DNA from: an uncultured Sulfurovum sp.
GTDB taxonomy: Bacteria > Campylobacterota > Campylobacteria > Campylobacterales > Sulfurovaceae
Assembly (NCBI GenBank): GCA_902727895.1
Contig: CACVAP010000068.1
Coordinates: 26,058-90,057, forward strand
Direction of reading: 5' to 3'
Length of the DNA: 64,000 nucleotides
Positions 20,575 through 30,069 of the stretch are shown here, in pieces; the stretch's first letter is position 1, and the number at the start of each line of letters is the position of its first letter. Below the pieces are notes generated by a model. The model did no database searches, was not told where the DNA came from, and saw nothing but the letters and a program-made list of their open reading frames with translations. Made by a program: the position numbers and the translations under genes.

Positions 20575-22059
20575 CTACTTAGGCTTAATAACAATGGTAC
20601 ATTTTCCTTTACTACGTCCAGACCCTGTACTGACAGAAAAAGGAATTTGATAGTTTTTTTTGAACGCTCCATGTTCAAAAAGCCAAGGTGCTGTAAAAGG
20701 CTCTTTAAAATTGCCTATGCCAAGAAAAATAAAATCAGATAGTGCTGGTTCTTTTTTAATACGTTTGGCTATCTCTTTGTTAGCATAACGCTTTATTTTC
20801 TTAAGACACTTTTGACAGTTAGAGTGACTGACAGAGTTAATGGGTAGGTTTAATGCTTTTGAATAGTAAGTAAAAAAATCTTCTTCTGAAATACCCCAAG
20901 CTTTTAAAATGTTTTTATTTAAGGCTAAGGATTTTTTCTTTTTATAATACATAGAGGCTCCAGTAGCCAAGATGTTTGAGCTAAAGAGTTTTTTAAAAGA
21001 AGAAGGTGCCATTTTTATGATTTGGTATTGGGTAGAACTCTCTTGTTTAATAGAAATACCTGTTTCTTTAATGGGCAGAAGTTTAAATGTTTTGACATCA
21101 TCTTCATTTAAAAAATAACCGTTTAGTTTTAAGTAGTTTTCGGGGATGTTACCTTGTGCTATGAAAGCATCTGCTTTTGCCCAAACCTTTCGTTGGTTGA
21201 CTGTTCCATACTTTTGGTATTTGACTCTAATAGCATAGTGATTTATTGGCTTTAGTCCTAATGTCTGCCAATGGTTTAGATCCTCTTTTTTGTTAAGTGT
21301 TTTTACAAAGTCAATTTCTTGGAGTTCTCCTAGGTTTATTTTGGCTATTTTTTTAATGTCTTTTTTTAGTCCACCCCATTTAAGTTGAATAACACCCCGT
21401 TTTTTTTCAGACTTTTTTTTGCCTTTTAGATTTCTATTCCATGCTTGAAAGGTAAGTTTACCAATGTGGAGTACACCTTTAGCATCATGTCGACTAACCC
21501 AACTTAGAACATCTTCACTTTTACAGACAAGACCTTTTTTAACCGTACCATAGTAAATGAACTCAGCAGAGGAGTTTGAGTTAACGCCTTCAATCAAAAA
21601 ACGTTTAATCAAGGGTGCTTTAACTTTGTTAAAATATCGTTGTATTGCTTCTATCTCTTTTGGGTTTCTTTTTTTAAATTTTCTAGCAGAAATCCTCTCT
21701 TTGATTTCTCCTGTACCATCTATGGTTCCATCTGCCCAGATAAAATGTTGAAGATATTCTTTGATTTGTTTGTCGAGTGCATGTTGATTTTCTAAGTATT
21801 CTAAGAAATTGTCTAAAGGCTCTTGGTGGACACTGTTGCCTTTTCCCATTTTAACAGAGTAGGTGTGTGTTTCATTGGCAATTTTAACTTGAATATCACT
21901 TTTATTACTTCCTGCCAAAAGTGTACAGTGGATTAATCCTTCATATTCTTTAAAGCTTTGTGTTATGAAATTCTTTAAGTTTTTATTTAATTGATGAAAG
22001 TATTTTTGGTTTAGAGCAGTAATTATGCTCTTTTCGTTCTTGAAACCATTGTTTTTCAT
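20575..22059 (-). CDS. Uncharacterised protein with PD-(D/E)XK-like N-terminal motif; possible orphan nuclease
   Basis: Single 494-aa ORF; NKSDIQVKIANETHTYSVKMGKGNSVHQE resembles the D-Xn-(S)xK core of restriction-type nucleases; C-terminal CQKC. Confidence 0.6.
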   Translation of the reverse strand: MKNNGFKNEKSIITALNQKYFHQLNKNLKNFITQSFKEYEGLIHCTLLAGSNKSDIQVKIANETHTYSVKMGKGNSVHQEPLDNFLEYLENQHALDKQIKEYLQHFIWADGTIDGTGEIKERISARKFKKRNPKEIEAIQRYFNKVKAPLIKRFLIEGVNSNSSAEFIYYGTVKKGLVCKSEDVLSWVSRHDAKGVLHIGKLTFQAWNRNLKGKKKSEKKRGVIQLKWGGLKKDIKKIAKINLGELQEIDFVKTLNKKEDLNHWQTLGLKPINHYAIRVKYQKYGTVNQRKVWAKADAFIAQGNIPENYLKLNGYFLNEDDVKTFKLLPIKETGISIKQESSTQYQIIKMAPSSFKKLFSSNILATGASMYYKKKKSLALNKNILKAWGISEEDFFTYYSKALNLPINSVSHSNCQKCLKKIKRYANKEIAKRIKKEPALSDFIFLGIGNFKEPFTAPWLFEHGAFKKNYQIPFSVSTGSGRSKGKCTIVIKPK

Positions 22060-22224
22060 CGTATTTATTCCTTTAGAGAGTATTGTTATAACATATATTA
22101 ACCATATAAAGCATTCTAAATGCTTCTCTGTATATTGTATAATATAAATTGTACAATAAGATTTATTTTTTAAGATATTTTTAAAGAATATTAGTTTTCT
22201 TGCTTTTATTGACGATTTACTAGC

Positions 22225-22279
22225 TATAATATTCCTATGAGAGTTACATTATTTTTCCCTTTTTTTAGTAGCTCTCATA
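22225..22279 (+). ncRNA. -10-like TATAAT followed by strong hairpin (candidate small RNA or leader)
   Basis: tataat at 22225-22230, then 12-bp stem (one G-U) 22236-22247 / 22268-22279. Confidence 0.35.
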
Positions 22280-22426
22280 CGATGACTTTTAACTTCATAC
22301 AATTTACTCCCTATTTCCCTAGACTCTTTAAAAGAGACTGTTAGAAGTTGTCGAATTCATAAATCACTTTTTCAAAATCTTACTTTTTTGGCTATAATAA
22401 TTTAAAATACTATTTAGGAATAGACC

Positions 22427-24163
22427 TTGAAATATTTAATAAATTTTATAGAAGCAAAAAACGTTACCAAAGCAAAAATTTTCCCCCATTTAAAATCTAC
22501 ACGACAAGAAGCAAAAATTTTACAATACATTTGTAGACGCTATGTAAAAGGAATTGAAGAGACAGCCGTTCTTGATATTTTACAAGATAACTTTGAGTAT
22601 GAGAGCTATGATTACTTAAATTATCTTTCTGTGATTAAGAAATTAATGGACATGGGATGGATTGTTCAGATTTCTTTTGGACAAGTAAAGGTACAAGAAG
22701 TATCTCAACTGGAAGTTTTAAATACCTCGGTTGCCCCTACCATGAGTTTACTACGTTTACTGGAAGAAGGTTCACTGGAAATTTCTTTACCTGACATTAA
22801 ACCCTATACTGACCATTTAGAGTATTTACAAGATCAATTTGATGTAATAGAACTCCTACATAAGATGTCTACTTCAAAACAAGGATTTCTTGAGTCTTCG
22901 CTTTCTGAAGCACGTTTAAAAAGTAAACTTGTATTACTTTCTGGACGTATTGTTGAGCGTTTGAAGATGACTAAAGAGCCAATTGGTGTAGAAGAGTTTT
23001 TTAAAGAGCATGAGTTTGATGAGAAAGAACAACGTATCTTTTTAGCACTTTTAAAAGAAGAATATTCAGGTGGAGAAGGTCAATTTAGAGATATGAATAC
23101 GCTCATTGAGATTATTTCTGTTGATGAGTATGACAAAATTAGAAATCGATCTTTACTTGAAGATGGCTCTAAACTGCTTAATAAAAACATTATTGATTAT
23201 GAAGAGATACTTAATATGTTTGGAGGAATATCACGTTCTTTTTACTTGCAAGAAGATGTTTTACAAAAGATGATTCATCCCAATAAAAAGAAAAAAGTTA
23301 CCAAGTTAAAACTTGATAAGTTGGTAGAAGAGCAAGATTTATTTGAGTATTTAGAGCCGACAACAGACTTAAGTGATGTGGTGCTTCATCCTAAAACCAG
23401 AGAGGTTTTAAATACAGTCATAAAGCAAGTAGACAAAGATGTTTATGCTAAATTAAAAGCATGGGGAATTAAAGACAAGCGTAAAGGAATTGATGCGCGT
23501 ATTATTTTTTATGGATACCCAGGAACAGGTAAGACGATGACAGCTGTCTCTTTAGCCAAAACATTGAAACGACCAATTTTATCTTTTGATTGTTCGAAGA
23601 TTTTGTCAATGTACGTAGGAGAGAGTGAAAAAAATGTTCGTAAGATTTTTGATGATTTCAAAACGCTGAGTAAAAAAGCAAAAGTAGACCCTATTTTACT
23701 GCTTAATGAAGCTGATCAGTTTTTAAGTTCAAGAACACAAGGTGCAGGCTCTTCAGCTGACAAAATGCACAATCAAATGCAAAATATTTTTCTAGAACAG
23801 ATTGAACAATTTGAGGGGATTTTGATTGCCACAACCAATTTACTAGACAACATTGACAAAGCATTTTCACGACGTTTCAACTACAAGATTGAATTTAAAA
23901 AGCCAGGAAAAAAACAACGCTCTCGTCTTTGGCACTTTATGTTACCTGAAAATGCAGACTATGAAGAAGGTTTTGATGTTGAACTATTGGCACGACATGA
24001 ACTAACAGGTGGACAAATAAATCTAGTGGTTAAAAATACAGCTTATGCCGTAGCAGTACGTGATGAAAGTGTATTTGCAATGAAAGATTTTTTAGGTGAA
24101 ATTGAAAAAGAATTAGGTTCATCGTTTGAGGGTGAAAAAAGTATGGGATTTAAGGTTTCCTAA
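22427..24163 (+). CDS. AAA+ family ATPase
   Basis: TTG start; Walker A GYPGTGKT, Walker B-like PILLLNEAD, SRH-like region DKAFSRRFNYKIEF. Confidence 0.85.
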   Translation: MKYLINFIEAKNVTKAKIFPHLKSTRQEAKILQYICRRYVKGIEETAVLDILQDNFEYESYDYLNYLSVIKKLMDMGWIVQISFGQVKVQEVSQLEVLNTSVAPTMSLLRLLEEGSLEISLPDIKPYTDHLEYLQDQFDVIELLHKMSTSKQGFLESSLSEARLKSKLVLLSGRIVERLKMTKEPIGVEEFFKEHEFDEKEQRIFLALLKEEYSGGEGQFRDMNTLIEIISVDEYDKIRNRSLLEDGSKLLNKNIIDYEEILNMFGGISRSFYLQEDVLQKMIHPNKKKKVTKLKLDKLVEEQDLFEYLEPTTDLSDVVLHPKTREVLNTVIKQVDKDVYAKLKAWGIKDKRKGIDARIIFYGYPGTGKTMTAVSLAKTLKRPILSFDCSKILSMYVGESEKNVRKIFDDFKTLSKKAKVDPILLLNEADQFLSSRTQGAGSSADKMHNQMQNIFLEQIEQFEGILIATTNLLDNIDKAFSRRFNYKIEFKKPGKKQRSRLWHFMLPENADYEEGFDVELLARHELTGGQINLVVKNTAYAVAVRDESVFAMKDFLGEIEKELGSSFEGEKSMGFKVS

Positions 24164-24268
24164 ACTCCAGATATTAATATTTATTATATAAAACTTTAAT
24201 AATTAATTACTAACTTTTTATTAATAATTCATTTATGTTTGATTCACTATCTATACATGATTTCTGAC

Positions 24269-24415
24269 TATAATTACATCAGTAGAGAATATGACATGGT
24301 GTTTCTTTGTTTTTCTCCATGTATGGTTGTTTTGTGTAGCTCTTAACTATAATTGAATACTTTATAATCTCCTTCCTTTCTCCTGAATTGATATATGAGA
24401 CAGCACTCTCTACTA
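24269..24415 (+). ncRNA. Candidate ~135-nt structured RNA
   Basis: TATAAT 24269-24274; 7 nt later agtagaga (24281-24288) complementary to tctctact (24407-24414); inner hairpin acatgg/ccatgt 24294-24322. Confidence 0.35.
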
Positions 24416-24470
24416 CAAATATTTTAAATTTTAAACTATAATAAGCCAAAAGATTTTATAGGAAATTTAT

Positions 24471-27131
24471 ATGCAAAATATTTTACTCTCCATGACACTT
24501 TCAACCCATCTTCTTTTTTCAGCAGTTGTTGTACCTGACGACTACCTTATCGCAGAAGGTGACGAACTTTCTTATGTTTATACGCAGGAACATGATGCTG
24601 TTATTCCTAGTATGAAAAAGTATCAAGAAGAGATTATTACTGGTTATGAAAAAGAGTTTGGTTATAAGTTAGATGATAAAATGCACGTAGGCTTAGCTTC
24701 AAGTAAAAACCAAATAGCCAATGGTTTCTCAACGCAAATACCTTTTAATATGCAACTTTTTTATGGCGCAGGGGCTACACATATTGATTATTTTTCTACT
24801 TCTTCATGGTTAAAGACCTTGGTCATTCATGAAACAGCTCATAACTTTCAGTTAAATCCCAAAGAGAACTTTCTTTCACGTACGAGTCACAAGGTATTAG
24901 GGAACACAGCTGTTTCTTTTTTAGGTCCTTTGGCATTATTCCCTATTCCTAATATATTAGAAAATGATTTTATACTTGAGGGTAACGGGGTTATGAATGA
25001 GTCTCGTTTTGGAAATGGAGGGCGACTTTTTTCTGGTTATGCTTTAGCAGAGTTAGTGGCTTTGGCACATGCAGGTGAGATAAAGCCTGAGCTTATGACT
25101 AATCCCACCGTAGAATTTCCCTATGGGGAAAAGTTCTATTTGTTAGGTGGGTTTTTTCAGCAGTTTTTAGTGGAAAGATATGGCATAGAAAAAGTAAATG
25201 GATACTTTAAGACTTTTGCAACACAGCCTTTTCCTTTTTTTACCTCTGCGATGTTTAAAAAACAGTATGGAAAGAGTTTTAAAGTATTGTTAGCTGAGTT
25301 TGTGGAAGAAGTAAAAACTAAGCATAAAGACTTTACAGCGACAAAAGGACAAATGCTTGCACGAAGCCAAATCTTTACGCCTTTAAATAAAGAAGGGACT
25401 GAAGTTTACACTTTAGTGGGAGACAACAAGTCAGCACCTAAAGTTTTTAAGTTAAATACAGAGGCGATGACTTCAAACTTTGAGCAAGGCTCATGGAGGG
25501 TTGGAGAACTCTTTAAACGTAATGGACAATACTATTCTCAAGCTTCAGCAAAAACTTCTCCCACAAAAATAGAGATGGGTCTTTTTGATAAAGATGGCTT
25601 TATGCAAAAAGGTTTTGAATCTAAAGCGATGCAAGGGTTTACGAGTTCTGGAAAAGAGGTTTATTTTGATGTTCCAAAATCCATAGAAATACCACAGGTT
25701 TATGTAGATGGAGAGTTTTATACGCAGTGTCATTCATCTGTGTATGTTGACAAAGAAGATTTATATTATTTTAAACAAAAAGGTTCTCTGCGTACACTGT
25801 ATAAGAACAAAACACCTTTAGTTTCTATTGAAGGACATTATGGTTTTGTTACCGATGTTGATACTGAAGGTTCGGTTTATTTTATTGGAACTTCTCAACA
25901 CGGAAGTACAACGTATAGAGTAAAAGACATGAAAATAGAACGTGTAAGTCTGGCTGATGATGTTATTGATTTTAAATTAATGAAAAACAATGAAGCCATA
26001 GTAGTAAGCCTTGATGCTTATGGATATGTATATAGTAAAATAAAACTGGATAGCAGTAGGGTTGGCTTTAGCCAACGTTTAGATTTTCCCAAGCAAGATG
26101 GTAAGTTAAATCCGACCTTACAGGAAGCTAACTTTTTGAGTACTACAAAAGCATTAGATACAGAATCGTACAATGCATTGAAAGAATTAAAATATAGCTC
26201 TTTAAATCAAGCTTTATCTTATGGTAGCTACACAGGTTGGGGTCTTGATGTACAAGCAAACTTTGTTGACCCTCTTTTTCAGAATTCTTTGTCTGCTGTG
26301 GTATCTCATGATGATGACCGAGATGTAATAGGGTTACGTTATGACAATGTGGCAAATCAACTTGAATATGGTGGAGCAGCCTATAAAGTTTTTAAAAACA
26401 ATGAGTTGAGAACAGCTGACAATCGAGAAGCTGGATATGATGTGTATGCAAAATTACCATTTTTAGCTTCGGGGTATTGGTCTGCTGATACAACTTTAGC
26501 CTATACGAGAGATTATGATTCTTTTTACCGAGAGCCTTTAACGATGTCGTTAAATATTTCGAATGCAAAACAGTTTGGGTACAGTAAATATGTAAACGCT
26601 TTAAATGCCTTGTCATTGTTTGGAAGTTCAGACAGAGATGTAATTATGTGGGGTGGAAGTTATGCGTTTAAGCATGACCTAGCTTGGCAAAGTTATGTGG
26701 GCGTAAGTGCTACTTACATGAAGAGTAATAAAGTGAACTTTTTTGAAGACAAAGGAATTGAACTTAGAGAAGGTTTTAGTGCATTACAGTCAGACAAAGC
26801 AACGCTAAATGTACCAAGTTTCTCTGCTACTACTTATGCCCAAGAGGTTAAAATGGCTGAGTTGTCTTTGGCAAAAGTTTTTGATGGCTCTTTATACTTC
26901 TTCTCCTTTCCACTTTCACTACAACGAGAGTCATTGTATGCTAAACAACGAGTTTATGACATAGATTTCTCAGATAGCATACAAAGAACGTATTATGAAA
27001 GTATTGTTGGAGGGGAATTAGACTTGGTGTTATTTAATAAGTTGGAGATTCCTCTGAGCTTAGAATGGATACATAATAAAGATGTCGTAGACCAAGATAA
27101 AGTTAGGGTTTTAATTGGTGGGAGTTTTTAA
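24471..27131 (+). CDS. Exported metallopeptidase-like protein with C-terminal outer-membrane beta-barrel
   Basis: Signal peptide; HETAH (HExxH) with downstream FILEGNGVMNES (peptidase-MA-like); beta-rich C-terminal half ending ...RVLIGGSF. Confidence 0.65.
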   Translation: MQNILLSMTLSTHLLFSAVVVPDDYLIAEGDELSYVYTQEHDAVIPSMKKYQEEIITGYEKEFGYKLDDKMHVGLASSKNQIANGFSTQIPFNMQLFYGAGATHIDYFSTSSWLKTLVIHETAHNFQLNPKENFLSRTSHKVLGNTAVSFLGPLALFPIPNILENDFILEGNGVMNESRFGNGGRLFSGYALAELVALAHAGEIKPELMTNPTVEFPYGEKFYLLGGFFQQFLVERYGIEKVNGYFKTFATQPFPFFTSAMFKKQYGKSFKVLLAEFVEEVKTKHKDFTATKGQMLARSQIFTPLNKEGTEVYTLVGDNKSAPKVFKLNTEAMTSNFEQGSWRVGELFKRNGQYYSQASAKTSPTKIEMGLFDKDGFMQKGFESKAMQGFTSSGKEVYFDVPKSIEIPQVYVDGEFYTQCHSSVYVDKEDLYYFKQKGSLRTLYKNKTPLVSIEGHYGFVTDVDTEGSVYFIGTSQHGSTTYRVKDMKIERVSLADDVIDFKLMKNNEAIVVSLDAYGYVYSKIKLDSSRVGFSQRLDFPKQDGKLNPTLQEANFLSTTKALDTESYNALKELKYSSLNQALSYGSYTGWGLDVQANFVDPLFQNSLSAVVSHDDDRDVIGLRYDNVANQLEYGGAAYKVFKNNELRTADNREAGYDVYAKLPFLASGYWSADTTLAYTRDYDSFYREPLTMSLNISNAKQFGYSKYVNALNALSLFGSSDRDVIMWGGSYAFKHDLAWQSYVGVSATYMKSNKVNFFEDKGIELREGFSALQSDKATLNVPSFSATTYAQEVKMAELSLAKVFDGSLYFFSFPLSLQRESLYAKQRVYDIDFSDSIQRTYYESIVGGELDLVLFNKLEIPLSLEWIHNKDVVDQDKVRVLIGGSF

Positions 27132-27189
27132 TAGATACTGATGAGGTAAAGGTTATGACAAAAGCCTAACCCTTTCCTCCTCAATAGGT

Positions 27190-27762
27190 TTACTTATTTA
27201 TCTCAGCCACGACAACACCTCTTAAATCTCCTAATTGAAAATTCATTGCTTTGTCATTAGGATAATTTTTAGTAATTACTTTTTGAACGTCAGGATGTAT
27301 ACTTTTTTCATTACCATGACATTTCATACATGCTGGAGTAATAAAAAGAGGTTTATAGACTCTATACACACTGGGTGTTTCAACCATCAGGGGTTTAGCT
27401 AAGTTGACATTTTTTTTGTCCATATCATTGATAATACTTTCCATAACAGCACTGTCTAAAGTATCAGGTTTATTTTTATCGGTTCTTGTTTTAAGTGCTG
27501 TTCTTCGGACTGTCACACCTTTTGGCAGCTGACTGTTTATTTCTTTGGTGAGTTCATCTGCTTTTGTAGTACAAAAATCAACGGCTTTTAGCCCCGTTTT
27601 ATCAGCTTTCATTTCTGATTTAAGATGTGTTTTTAGTGTTTTCCCTAACATCTTGATGTATTTAACACCTTCTTGTTTTTTAGAGATTTGGCTTGTTACA
27701 TTGTTGTCTGCATGAAGCATGCTAAGGCAGAGAAGTGAGCTTAGTATTAGTGTTTTTTTCAT
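27190..27762 (-). CDS. DUF3365 (Tll0287-like) heme-binding exported protein
   Basis: Signal peptide; CMKCH heme motif; AVDFCTTKADELT, VYRVYKPLFITPACMKCHG. Confidence 0.85.
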   Translation of the reverse strand: MKKTLILSSLLCLSMLHADNNVTSQISKKQEGVKYIKMLGKTLKTHLKSEMKADKTGLKAVDFCTTKADELTKEINSQLPKGVTVRRTALKTRTDKNKPDTLDSAVMESIINDMDKKNVNLAKPLMVETPSVYRVYKPLFITPACMKCHGNEKSIHPDVQKVITKNYPNDKAMNFQLGDLRGVVVAEINK

Positions 27763-27790
27763 TATTAATCCTTATTTCTTGAATGCTGAG

Positions 27791-27997
27791 CTAGTGTTTA
27801 CTAACGTCTATTCCTAGGCTACTGCTAGTCCCAATATAGTCTGATACAGTGTCGTTTGTTACTTTAATTATACTAAGACCAATCATAAATATTACTAACC
27901 CAGCAATAATTAAGTAGATGGTTTTTCGTTTTTCTGGACTTTCATTATTATTATAATCATCAATAGTATCGAGTGTTGGTTCATCATCTATTTTCAT
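27791..27997 (-). CDS. Small single-TM protein
   Basis: 68 aa, one hydrophobic helix; lies between co-oriented genes. Confidence 0.6.
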   Translation of the reverse strand: MKIDDEPTLDTIDDYNNNESPEKRKTIYLIIAGLVIFMIGLSIIKVTNDTVSDYIGTSSSLGIDVSKH

Positions 27998-28006
27998 GAT
28001 TTATCC

Positions 28007-28402
28007 TTAAGCGTGTGTATGATTGTGTTCATGAGCAGGGTGCCTTTTTTCATGATGTTTGATAATACTTTCCATATTTTCATCGTCAACTTTTATTAAG
28101 AGTTCTTGCTTGAACTTTTCTAAAGCATCATTAAGTAAATTGCGTTCAAACCCAACATGATAGAGGTTAATATTTCCATAAGACTTTACTTTTTCATAAG
28201 GGTTTCGTCCCATTTCTTGCATAAGAATGGTATCAACATTCATATTGGCTAACCATTCAATAACAGCTTGCCCACCTGAGTTTTCATTTGTCATAATACT
28301 AACTTCATTGTTTTCCACGATGGCAAACCATTTTGCTTTTCCAAAGAGTGGTGCAATGGCTGGATTTTCTTTATTCATCTTAACGGGGATGGCTATTTTC
28401 AT
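28007..28402 (-). CDS. NifB/NifX family (dinitrogenase iron-molybdenum cofactor-like) protein
   Basis: MKIAIPVKMNKENPAIAPLFGKAKWFAIVEN...; His-rich C-terminus. Confidence 0.85.
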   Translation of the reverse strand: MKIAIPVKMNKENPAIAPLFGKAKWFAIVENNEVSIMTNENSGGQAVIEWLANMNVDTILMQEMGRNPYEKVKSYGNINLYHVGFERNLLNDALEKFKQELLIKVDDENMESIIKHHEKRHPAHEHNHTHA

Positions 28403-28422
28403 TAATTATCCTTGTAGATAGT

Positions 28423-28470
28423 TTTTTTGGTCATATGACATAAATATATCACTTTTTTGGTCATATGTCA
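28423..28470. promoter_or_regulatory. Twin operator-like direct repeats in divergent promoter region
   Basis: ttttttggtcatatgaca (28423-28440) and ttttttggtcatatgtca (28453-28470), 30-bp phase, each with CATATG palindromic core. Confidence 0.6.
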
Positions 28471-28503
28471 AGTAAATTAAAAGAGTATGTTATACTTTTG
28501 ACC

Positions 28504-29085
28504 ATGGGACGTGATAAATTAAAACGAAATTTACAATTCAAACCACACTACACAAGCTTTAAAGCAAGTGATTCTACTAATACAGAGAGTATTCAACTGC
28601 TTCATGAGGAAATGGAGGCATTGTATTTAATGGACGCTAAAGAGCTTTATCAGGCTGATGCTGCAACGCAAATGGGGGTTTCACGACCAACTTTTGCACG
28701 TATTTTAAAAAATGCACGGCAAAAAATAACGATGATGCTTATTACTGGAGCAAGACTAGAGATTGAGGACGAAAAAGACTATGTCTTGGTAATGGTGCCA
28801 AGTGAGGAGAAAGAGGCTATTGTAAAAAGTACGCCACAGTCAAAGTACCTCTTGGTTTTTCATGTGGAAAACAGAGAGATTGTTAAAAGAGGACATTTAA
28901 CAAATCCTATTTACCAAAATAAAGCACGTCCAGGACAAGCTTTACCTATGTTATGTAGTACACATAAAATCAACTTTTTCATGACAAATGCTTTAGGTAT
29001 AGGGCTTAAGAGTGCTTTACTTTCAAAAGGTGTTTATGCCTTTACAAAAGAGAACTTAACGGAAGAAGATGTTACAAACTTTTAA
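28504..29085 (+). CDS. DUF134-type HTH regulator with NifX-like C-terminal domain
   Basis: MGRDKLKRNLQFKP, helix-turn-helix QADAATQMGVSRPTFARIL; start moved to 28504 because 28465 lies inside an operator-like repeat. Confidence 0.8.
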   Translation: MGRDKLKRNLQFKPHYTSFKASDSTNTESIQLLHEEMEALYLMDAKELYQADAATQMGVSRPTFARILKNARQKITMMLITGARLEIEDEKDYVLVMVPSEEKEAIVKSTPQSKYLLVFHVENREIVKRGHLTNPIYQNKARPGQALPMLCSTHKINFFMTNALGIGLKSALLSKGVYAFTKENLTEEDVTNF

Positions 29086-29117
29086 AAAAGAAAGTAGCTT
29101 TTAAAGAGCTACTTTCT
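29082..29117 (-). terminator. Rho-independent terminator of the peroxiredoxin gene
   Basis: agaaagtagct/agctactttct 11-bp stem; on the minus strand followed by a T6 tract. Confidence 0.8.
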
Positions 29118-29158
29118 GAAGAAGGGTAAGACTAATTAAAGTCGGGTTTTGGAAATAA

Positions 29159-29866
29159 TTAAGACATTATCTCTTCAATAGTTATGTAGTCACCAACCCT
29201 ACCTGTCATTTTTTCAGAATCAGTATTTACAGGAAGTGTTTTCTTACCTGGTCTCCAACCTGCTGGACAAACTTCACCTGTTTCTGTAGCGTGTTGCCAT
29301 GCTTGTACTTGTCTAATGAACTCATGCACATTTCTTCCAACCATTGGAGCTTGTACTTCTTGTGCTACTACAGTACCTTCTGGATTAATAAGGAATCTTC
29401 CTCTAAGCGCAATACCTTCTTCTTCAATCATTACACCAAATGCTCTACTTACTGTACCTGTTGGATCTGCACCAATGGTAAGTTGTAAACCTTTTAATAT
29501 AGGTTCTGTTTCAACAAATCTTTTATGTGAGAATTTAGTATCGGTAGATACGGCTAAAATCTCAACATTTAAGTCTTGAAATTCGTCATACATTGCATTC
29601 ATAGCTGCAATTTCTGTTGGACAAACAAAAGTAAAGTCTGCTGGGTAAAAACATACTACTGTCCATTTACCTTTATAGTCTTCACTTGATACTTCTGTAT
29701 AGTGACCTGTTTTTGAATCGTATGCATCCATTTTAAACTCTGGTGCTTTTCTTAATACTAATGATGAACTCATTTTTACTTCCTTATTATTTTGAATTTC
29801 GTTATTTGCTTCTTCTGAAGTAGCCTCAGTTTCTTTGATAGGTTGTACTCCTGTGTCACAAGCCAT
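29159..29866 (-). CDS. AhpC-type 2-Cys peroxiredoxin
   Basis: FYPADFTFVCPTE and GEVCPAGWRPG motifs. Confidence 0.93.
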   Translation of the reverse strand: MACDTGVQPIKETEATSEEANNEIQNNKEVKMSSSLVLRKAPEFKMDAYDSKTGHYTEVSSEDYKGKWTVVCFYPADFTFVCPTEIAAMNAMYDEFQDLNVEILAVSTDTKFSHKRFVETEPILKGLQLTIGADPTGTVSRAFGVMIEEEGIALRGRFLINPEGTVVAQEVQAPMVGRNVHEFIRQVQAWQHATETGEVCPAGWRPGKKTLPVNTDSEKMTGRVGDYITIEEIMS

Positions 29867-30069
29867 TGATGCTCCTTAGGTAGATATATTTAAAAATTTT
29901 CTATACTAACTATTTTAATTAAAGGATAATAATTATCACTTGAGGAATTATATCAGTTATAATCTTAAAATATAATAAAGATAATAAAAAATTATATAAT
30001 TATCTTGATAGGGTTTTAATTGGAAGTCTTTAAGTGTATGTGTTGAATATGGAGAGAGGAAGATCTTTT

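Noticed and set aside
28007-29085. Nitrogen fixation cluster
   Set aside because: Standalone NifX/NifB-like domains and DUF134 regulators are common outside nif loci; no nif genes seen in the window
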